Part shown: piece after piece, positions 59,413 through 64,000 of the stretch | How the letters are laid out: each line of letters begins with the position of its first letter | How positions within the stretch are numbered: position 1 is the first letter of the stretch | NCBI GenBank assembly: GCA_958295855.1 | Contig: OY282383.1 | Coordinates: 2,336,481-2,400,480, forward strand | From: an uncultured Poribacteria bacterium | Lineage (GTDB): Bacteria; Poribacteria; WGA-4E; WGA-3G | Direction: 5' to 3' | Length of the DNA: 64,000 bases | Notes under the pieces: model-generated | What the model was told of the DNA's origin: nothing | Seen by the model: the letters and a program-made list of their open reading frames with translations, nothing else | Databases searched by the model: none | Translations under genes and position numbers: made by a program

Positions 59413-59463
59413 ATTTAAAATTGTTTTTGTGTACGGAAAATCCAATGGAGAACTGCTTGACGC

Positions 59464-60063
59464 ATGCCAAAGCCGAAAAGAAAACGCAGAAACCCACAAC
59501 CTTCAGAACCGGAGGCAGACGAAAGCTTATGTCTGCCCCAAACAGCACCGTTGCAAATTCGTTATTACGGTGACCCGGTGCTCCGCAAAAGAGCACAACC
59601 TATTCAGGAAATTGACGATGCCGAACGCCAACTCGCGGAAGAAATGTTGATGACACTTTACTCCACCGGCAACGGCATCGGGCTAGCCGCAACGCAAGTC
59701 GGCATTTTGAAGCGGTTTATCGTTATCGACATAGGTGAAGAGGACGACGAGGATTATGAACCGTTACTGTTGTTTAACCCTGAAATTCTTAGCACTGAAG
59801 GAGAAGTAGTCGTAGAGGAGGGATGCTTGAGCATGCCCAATATCACAGCCGATGTTAAACGTCCGGAGAAAGTTATCGTTGCCGCGCTGAACCCCCGCAA
59901 CGAAAAGATTCATATCGAAGCCGACGGCTTGCTCGCACGCGTCCTACAGCACGAAATCGACCATCTCAACGGTGTCCTCTTTATTGACCGGATTGGCAGT
60001 TTAAAACGACAGTTTCTCATTAGTGACTTAAAGAAACTACAACAAGCCGAACGCCCCTTTTAA
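59464..60063 (+). CDS. def: Peptide deformylase
   Basis: 199 residues with all three deformylase motifs: GIGLAATQVG near residue 79, EEGCLSMPN near 118 (cysteine metal ligand) and QHEIDHLNG near 162 (two histidine ligands and the catalytic glutamate). It removes the formyl group from new proteins at the ribosome. The first 30 residues are a basic extension (PKPKRKRRNPQPSE) not needed for activity. A five-unit hairpin array follows the stop codon directly. Confidence 0.95.
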   Translation: MPKPKRKRRNPQPSEPEADESLCLPQTAPLQIRYYGDPVLRKRAQPIQEIDDAERQLAEEMLMTLYSTGNGIGLAATQVGILKRFIVIDIGEEDDEDYEPLLLFNPEILSTEGEVVVEEGCLSMPNITADVKRPEKVIVAALNPRNEKIHIEADGLLARVLQHEIDHLNGVLFIDRIGSLKRQFLISDLKKLQQAERPF

Positions 60064-60250
60064 AAGTAGTAGGCACGCACCGCCGTGCCGTAACATGCAT
60101 AAAAGTAGTAGGCACGCTCCGCCGTGCCGTAAACGGATAAAAGTAGTAGGCACGCACCGCCGTGCCGTAAACGGATAAAAGTAGTAGGCACGCTCCGCCG
60201 TGCCGTAAACGGATAAAAGTAGTAGGCACGCTCCGCCGTGCCGTAACATG
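60062..60250. repeat. Tandem array of five 38-base hairpin units
   Basis: Units AAAAGTAGTAGGCACGC(a/t)CC followed by gccgtgccgtaaacggat begin at 60062, 60101, 60139, 60177 and 60215. Each contains GGCACG-ctccg-CGTGCC. The first and last units end GTAACATGCA and the middle ones GTAAACGGAT. The last unit ends at the ATG usually taken as the larE start. Confidence 0.9.
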
Positions 60251-61120
60251 CAGAGACAATTTATGTTAAAACAGAAACCCGGTCGCGAGCTCGAGGCACC
60301 TCTACAGACGAAAGTCAACGAACTCTATACGGGCTTGCGTGCCTATCAAAAAGCCATCGTCGCGTTTTCGGGCGGAGTTGATAGTACATTTCTTGCAGAG
60401 GCAGCACAGCACGCGCTAGGGGATAACGCCCTTGCTGTCACCGCTATCTCCGATTCCTACCCGATTCGCGAAATGAGAGCCGCACAGGATATCGCCAAGC
60501 ACATCGGCATCCGACTTGAGACGGTCCATACGGAAGAATTGGAACTGGAGGGATACGCCAGCAACCCAACCAATCGGTGCTACTTCTGCAAAACAGAACT
60601 CTTCGATAAACTGCGCCCCATCGCTGAAAAATATGACATGGGCACTATCGTCTACGGTGCAATCCCAGACGATGTCGGCGACCATCGCCCTGGAATGGAT
60701 GCCGCGAAACGAATGGGCATCCAGGCCCCCCTGATTGATGTCAACTTAACGAAGGCAGAAATTCGCGAGATTTCAAAAGCGTGGCAACTCCCCACATGGG
60801 ATAAACCCGCTTTCGCCTGCCTCTCCTCACGGTTTCCTTATGGCATGCGCATCACTCGTGAATTGCTACGGCAGGTAGATGCCGCCGAGCAATTTCTCTA
60901 CGATTTAGGCATTCGTCAATTTCGCGTCCGACACCACGGAGAGCTCGCCCGAATTGAACTCGACGCGCAGGAAATTTCGAGATTGCTCGCAAAAACCGTG
61001 CGGCGCGACATCAGCGCACACTTTAAAACATTGGGCTACACCCATGTCACGCTTGACTTGCAAGGTTATCGTTCTGGCAGCCTGAATGAAGGAGTCACCA
61101 AGATCATCGCAGGAGCATAG
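60248..61120 (+). CDS. larE: LarE-like ATP-dependent sacrificial sulfur transferase
   Basis: 290 residues. PP-loop motif AIVAFSGGVDSTFLAEAA near 37-54 for ATP use. Two further cysteine sites: NRCYFCKTELFDKL (C-x2-C) near 112 and AFACLSSRFPYG near 190. LarE donates sulfur for the nickel-pincer cofactor of lactate racemase. Some LarE use a single sacrificial cysteine; others with three cysteines in this pattern bind a 4Fe-4S cluster. LarB, LarC and LarA are not in the window. ATG 60248 overlaps the repeat array (unit end GTAACATGCA), so ATG 60263 (MLKQKPG) is a likely alternative start. Confidence 0.88.
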   Translation: MQRQFMLKQKPGRELEAPLQTKVNELYTGLRAYQKAIVAFSGGVDSTFLAEAAQHALGDNALAVTAISDSYPIREMRAAQDIAKHIGIRLETVHTEELELEGYASNPTNRCYFCKTELFDKLRPIAEKYDMGTIVYGAIPDDVGDHRPGMDAAKRMGIQAPLIDVNLTKAEIREISKAWQLPTWDKPAFACLSSRFPYGMRITRELLRQVDAAEQFLYDLGIRQFRVRHHGELARIELDAQEISRLLAKTVRRDISAHFKTLGYTHVTLDLQGYRSGSLNEGVTKIIAGA

Positions 61121-61124
61121 CACA

Positions 61125-61529
61125 ATGAAAACTGTTCATGAGATGTTTATCGGAACGAACTCTTCACACGCTAGACTCGAACCGTCAGATATATTCCTGG
61201 ATCCTGCTAAGGATATTCTCATCGGTGCAGCTGTTTTAATAGGGACTGTGGGTTTAGTCATCCTTTTTCGGTTTTTGCATAGGAGGTGGAAAAGCCAGCG
61301 TTACAGCCGCACACCTTCAGGGCCGGTATCTTCTCAAAAGAAGGGTTTGACACAATATGAAAAACGGATGCTTGCGCAAAAAATTCGGGACACCAGAAAT
61401 GATAATCTTAAGAAAAGTTTCGCCGGCGAAGACAACTCTACCTATATGATACTTGCCACGGTAGGGCTGATTGTAATAGTCTTACTGTGGCTGCTGTATG
61501 CCATATCAAAAGGATTTAAACCATATTAA
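61125..61529 (+). CDS. Small membrane protein, unknown function
   Basis: 134 residues. AGGAG lies 9 bases before the ATG. Two hydrophobic segments (DILIGAAVLIGTVGLVILF near 29-47 and YMILATVGLIVIVLLWLLY near 107-125) flank a basic soluble loop (RRWKSQRYSRTP). No family was recognised. It lies between larE and a GlcF-like gene with short spacers (4 and 24 bases), so one transcript is likely. Confidence 0.68.
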   Translation: MKTVHEMFIGTNSSHARLEPSDIFLDPAKDILIGAAVLIGTVGLVILFRFLHRRWKSQRYSRTPSGPVSSQKKGLTQYEKRMLAQKIRDTRNDNLKKSFAGEDNSTYMILATVGLIVIVLLWLLYAISKGFKPY

Positions 61530-61553
61530 TACGCTTATTAAATAAAGTTAACT

Positions 61554-62882
61554 ATGTCTAATCAACAAACACAACCGCTTATCGGCGTAGACGCTTTCAG
61601 TTGGAAAAAATGGGATGCTTGTACACACTGCGGGCTCTGCTTGCCAACCTGCCCTACCTATCGCGAATTAGGTTTAGAAACTGATTCCCCGAGGGGTAGG
61701 TTATATCTCATGGGCAGTGCCTTCAAAACGGAGGATGCCACGCCCCTCAGCGAGGAATGGTCAGAATACATTTACCGGTGCCTTGACTGCCGCGCATGTG
61801 AAACTGCCTGTCCCTCCGGCGTTCACTTCGGCGAACTGCTTGAACAAGCACGTGCCATCTATGAACTGAATGCACACCGCTCAACAGGCTATCGATTCTG
61901 GAGCAACCTCGTCTTCAAGCAAATTCTGCCGAACAAAGAACGGTTGAACCTCATCTTTGAACTTATGTGGCTATACCAACGGCTCGGCATCCGATGGCTT
62001 GTCCAAAAAACGGGAATTCTCAAGCTGCTGGGGCAACTCGGGCAGATGGAATCGTTACTCCCGAAAATTCCATCGCCACGACTCAAATATTCGATACGCG
62101 ACATCACACCCGCCGAAGGTGAAACCCGCTATCGCGTCGGATTCATCCCAGGGTGTATCATGAACCAGGTCTTCACAGAGACGAATTTGGCAACCATCCG
62201 CGTCTTAGCACAAAACGGATGCGAAGTCGTCACACCGCGACAGCAGACCTGCTGTGGGGCACTGCATCTTCACAACGGCGTGCGGGATGTGGCTTCCGCC
62301 CTTGCCAAACAGAACATTGATGCCTTTGAGAGGGAAAATTTAGACGCGATTATTATCAACTCTGCAGGTTGTGGCGCGACGCTCAAGGAATACGAAGCAC
62401 TCTTGGAACGCGACACCGTTTACGCAGCGAAAGCGGAACAATTCAGCCACAAGATGCGCGACATTAGCGAATTCTTAGCCGAAATTGAGATGATACCTCC
62501 CACGGGAGAAATTCAGCGGCGCGTTACCTACGATGAACCGTGTCATCTTCTACATGGGCAAAGGGTGCAGGCTCAACCACGCAAAGTACTGCAGGCGATA
62601 CCGGGGCTTGAGTTGGTTGAACTAACCGAATCGGAATGGTGCTGTGGGAGCGCGGGAATCTATAACATCACACAACCTGAACTTTCACAAGATATTCTGG
62701 AACGGAAAATGGCGCACATCGCCGAAACTGAGGCGGACATTGTTGCAACAGGCAACCCAGGCTGTCTCCTACAGATTCAGCTCGGCATCCAAAAACACGG
62801 ATTACCTATGAAAGCCATGCACCCCATCAATCTCCTGGATTGTGCCTATCGTGGTATCGCCCCGGAAGATTGGGAAGAATAA
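61554..62882 (+). CDS. Fe-S oxidoreductase, glycolate/lactate oxidase GlcF type
   Basis: 442 residues. Two 4Fe-4S ferredoxin-type motifs: CTHCGLCLPTCPTY near 23-36 and CLDCRACETACPSG near 83-96. Two cysteine-rich CCG domains follow (TCCGALHLHNG and CCGSAGIYNI). This is the layout of GlcF, the iron-sulfur subunit of glycolate oxidase, also found in D-lactate and heterodisulfide reductase-like complexes. The flavin subunit (GlcD) is not in the window. Next to larE it suggests D-lactate or glycolate metabolism (inference). Confidence 0.9.
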   Translation: MSNQQTQPLIGVDAFSWKKWDACTHCGLCLPTCPTYRELGLETDSPRGRLYLMGSAFKTEDATPLSEEWSEYIYRCLDCRACETACPSGVHFGELLEQARAIYELNAHRSTGYRFWSNLVFKQILPNKERLNLIFELMWLYQRLGIRWLVQKTGILKLLGQLGQMESLLPKIPSPRLKYSIRDITPAEGETRYRVGFIPGCIMNQVFTETNLATIRVLAQNGCEVVTPRQQTCCGALHLHNGVRDVASALAKQNIDAFERENLDAIIINSAGCGATLKEYEALLERDTVYAAKAEQFSHKMRDISEFLAEIEMIPPTGEIQRRVTYDEPCHLLHGQRVQAQPRKVLQAIPGLELVELTESEWCCGSAGIYNITQPELSQDILERKMAHIAETEADIVATGNPGCLLQIQLGIQKHGLPMKAMHPINLLDCAYRGIAPEDWEE

Positions 62883-62927
62883 CGCGTTTGAGGTGGACAA
62901 AGCCCTTGGACGCAGGAATGAAAAAAC

Positions 62928-62956
62928 GTGACATCTTTAAGAAAATATGGTAAAAT
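62928..62956 (+). promoter_or_regulatory. Promoter for dcd with leaderless geometry
   Basis: GTGACA (62928-62933), 17-base spacer, TAAAAT (62951-62956). Six bases separate the -10 from the ATG at 62963, identical spacing to the restriction-modification gene. No Shine-Dalgarno sequence. Confidence 0.7.
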
Positions 62957-62962
62957 TCCAAC

Positions 62963-63541
62963 ATGGTCTTGTCAGATAGGGACATCCTTCAGTATATAAG
63001 CGCGGGGAAAATCAAAATTACCCCAGCACCCGATTTACAAACACAGTTAGGCAGTTGCTCTATTGATTTCAAATTGAGTAACACCTTTCGTGTGTTTGAG
63101 CACAGCAAGTATGCTTACATCGATTTGCGCGCAGGGATTGATACCAACGATTTGATGCGAAGAGTTGACGTTCCGGATGGCGAAGCCTTTACGATGCAGC
63201 CCGGTGAGTTTGTCCTCGCAGCAACACAAGAAAAACTGGAATTGGCAGATGACGTGATGGCGCGGCTTGAAGGCAGAAGCAGTTTAGGTAGACTCGGCAT
63301 CCTTGTCCACAGTACTGCTGGGCTCTTCGACCCGGGATGGATTGGTACTGCCACCTTGGAACTGGGGAACCTCGGCCGCATGCCTGTCAAATTGTACCCA
63401 GGCATGCGGATTTGTGCGTTTACCTTTGAACAGCTCTCTTCGCCGGCGAAAGTACCATATCAATTAAAACCCGCGAACAAATATGCAGGGCAGAATGGCC
63501 CTGAGACAAGTCGTTTCGCCAAAGATTTTGAATTTTCGTAG
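62963..63541 (+). CDS. dcd: dCTP deaminase
   Basis: 192 residues. Conserved dCTP deaminase segments: MVLSDRDILQYISAGKIKI at the N-terminus, GRSSLGRLGILVHSTAGLFD near 108-127, and the catalytic-glutamate region TATLELGNLG. It makes dUTP (or dUMP in bifunctional forms) from dCTP for thymidylate synthesis. The C-terminal ANKYAGQNGPETSRFAKDFE matches the usual tail. The single-function form is likely, though the bifunctional type cannot be ruled out. Confidence 0.92.
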   Translation: MVLSDRDILQYISAGKIKITPAPDLQTQLGSCSIDFKLSNTFRVFEHSKYAYIDLRAGIDTNDLMRRVDVPDGEAFTMQPGEFVLAATQEKLELADDVMARLEGRSSLGRLGILVHSTAGLFDPGWIGTATLELGNLGRMPVKLYPGMRICAFTFEQLSSPAKVPYQLKPANKYAGQNGPETSRFAKDFEFS

Positions 63542-63932
63542 CGGTGTAAGATTCACCTAAACATGCTGAAAAGTTGGGCAAATTTATGCCTAATAATTTA
63601 GCAATTCCTTACAGATGCATGTCCCAATTGCCCCTATTGCAGCGCATCAATGGCTATTTCATCTCGGCAACCCGCCGTTTCACGCAAGTCGGGTGTCGTT
63701 TACAAGCCGATATTAAGAAGGCATGCGAGAATTAACCGAATTTTTCGTCAATTGATGCCTTAAAAGGCTAGAAAGTATAGAATTGGCATAGACTTTGCTT
63801 TGTTTATTGGTAAGGTGCTTCGTCACATGTTAGGAGTTGCGCATTCAGTTGACGAACCTATTCCATTTTGTGTTTATTGTATATTCAAAGCGTGCTAAGG
63901 GCACACTAGAATTAAACTAGGAGGAAACGCGA
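63542..63932. other. Leader region upstream of glnA
   Basis: About 390 bases between dcd and glnA with no open frame of note. It contains a -24/-12 promoter (63783-63800) and a small inverted repeat GTGC-taagg-GCAC (63892-63904) just before the Shine-Dalgarno sequence. Confidence 0.6.
63783..63800 (+). promoter_or_regulatory. Candidate sigma-54 promoter for glnA
   Basis: TTGGCA-tagact-TTGCTT: GG (63785-63786) and GC (63797-63798) are 12 bases apart, the sigma-54 spacing, and match TGGCAY-N-TTGCW at all invariant positions. Predicted start near 63810, giving a leader of about 120 bases. Nitrogen-regulated sigma-54 control of glnA is established in enterobacteria; here it is inferred. Confidence 0.6.
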
Positions 63933-64000
63933 ATGACACCAAGTGAGGTGCTTGCGCTTGCAAAAGAGAACGATTTAAAGATAGTAGACCTCAAATTTAC
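63933..64000 (+). CDS. glnA: Glutamine synthetase type I, N-terminus only
   Basis: ATG at 63933 follows TAGGAGG by 8 bases and reads MTPSEVLALAKENDLKIVDL up to the window edge. This opening is characteristic of bacterial type I glutamine synthetase (normally followed by KFTDLPG...). Only 22 codons are seen, so catalytic motifs are not visible. The sigma-54-type promoter upstream supports the call. Confidence 0.75.
   Translation, partial: MTPSEVLALAKENDLKIVDLKF

Noticed and set aside
60062..60250. CRISPR-like array
   Set aside because: Units are directly adjacent with no unique spacers and each unit is itself a hairpin; no cas genes nearby. Called a tandem repeat.

Overview
The window looks like a chromosomal contig of a sponge-associated or marine bacterium of the Candidatus Poribacteria type. 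This assignment is inference from gene content. The evidence is several phytanoyl-CoA dioxygenase (PhyH) family genes, many Gfo/Idh/MocA, ThuA, SDR and alcohol dehydrogenase genes, CotH/lamin-tail and WD40-dockerin surface proteins, and three secreted proteins that share a C-terminal tail with the core NYPNPFNPETWIPYQL. Base composition is near-even. No rRNA, tRNA, CRISPR array, prophage or classical insertion sequence was seen.

Layout. 1-6.5 kb: partial sbcD (-), a PhyH dioxygenase, a Gfo/Idh oxidoreductase, then an FRG-domain/TPR gene pair with the remnant of another TPR gene upstream. 6.5-11.7 kb: a two-domain multicopper oxidase behind a consensus promoter, an iron-type periplasmic binding protein and a fused two-domain permease, with no ATPase gene beside them. 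12-18.5 kb: DUF4956 membrane protein, CotH/lamin-tail protein, then an ECF sigma factor, an anti-sigma factor with a duplicated zinc finger and an RseB-like protein. 18.7-26.8 kb: dienelactone hydrolase, SDR, M24 peptidase (-), ThuA protein (-), a PhyH remnant, aspartate kinase, PhyH and another 2OG-Fe(II) oxygenase. 27.4-32.7 kb: two paralogous WD40-dockerin surface proteins. 32.7-35.3 kb (-): a broken HAD hydrolase gene, Gfo/Idh oxidoreductase and sulfotransferase. 35.5-47.1 kb (+): periplasmic binding protein, Ldh-type dehydrogenase, a surface protein, threonine synthase, a three-copy tandem gene family rich in EKG/AEG repeats, a phosphodiester glycosidase, a lipoprotein, an alcohol dehydrogenase and HemW. 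47.3-50.3 kb: a single-chain type IIG/ISP restriction-modification enzyme. 50.3-56.0 kb (-): methyltransferase, alcohol dehydrogenase, sugar isomerase, coiled-coil protein, PfkB kinase, rhamnose mutarotase and Nudix hydrolase, largely a sugar-catabolism neighbourhood. 56.3-64 kb (+): VWA protein, GT-C-like membrane protein, peptide deformylase, LarE, a small membrane protein, GlcF-like Fe-S protein, dCTP deaminase and the start of glnA.

The most striking feature is a dense set of short palindromes, more than 30 copies in 64 kb. Typical form: GGTAT-n4-CCCTGC-(a/t)-rich centre-GCAGGG-n4-ATACC, about 31-34 bp. They sit between genes but also inside genes. At least ten copies are read through in frame, in several reading frames and both orientations, in two WD40 proteins, a periplasmic binding protein, a surface protein (four copies) and threonine synthase. 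They mostly fall in signal peptides or inter-domain linkers. One copy lies within a 44-bp insertion that shifts the frame of a HAD hydrolase gene. Six copies between 35.5 and 40.3 kb have an identical 31-bp core, which suggests recent local spread. The behaviour resembles the Rickettsia palindromic elements, but the sequence is different.

Other signals: exact-geometry promoters that put the start codon at or next to the predicted transcription start (restriction-modification gene, dcd, Nudix gene); a -24/-12 (sigma-54-type) promoter upstream of glnA; several other repeat families, some of which supply stop codons or lie at gene starts; and a 38-bp hairpin array between def and larE. Database searches could not be run, so family names rest on motifs read directly and on general knowledge of the families.
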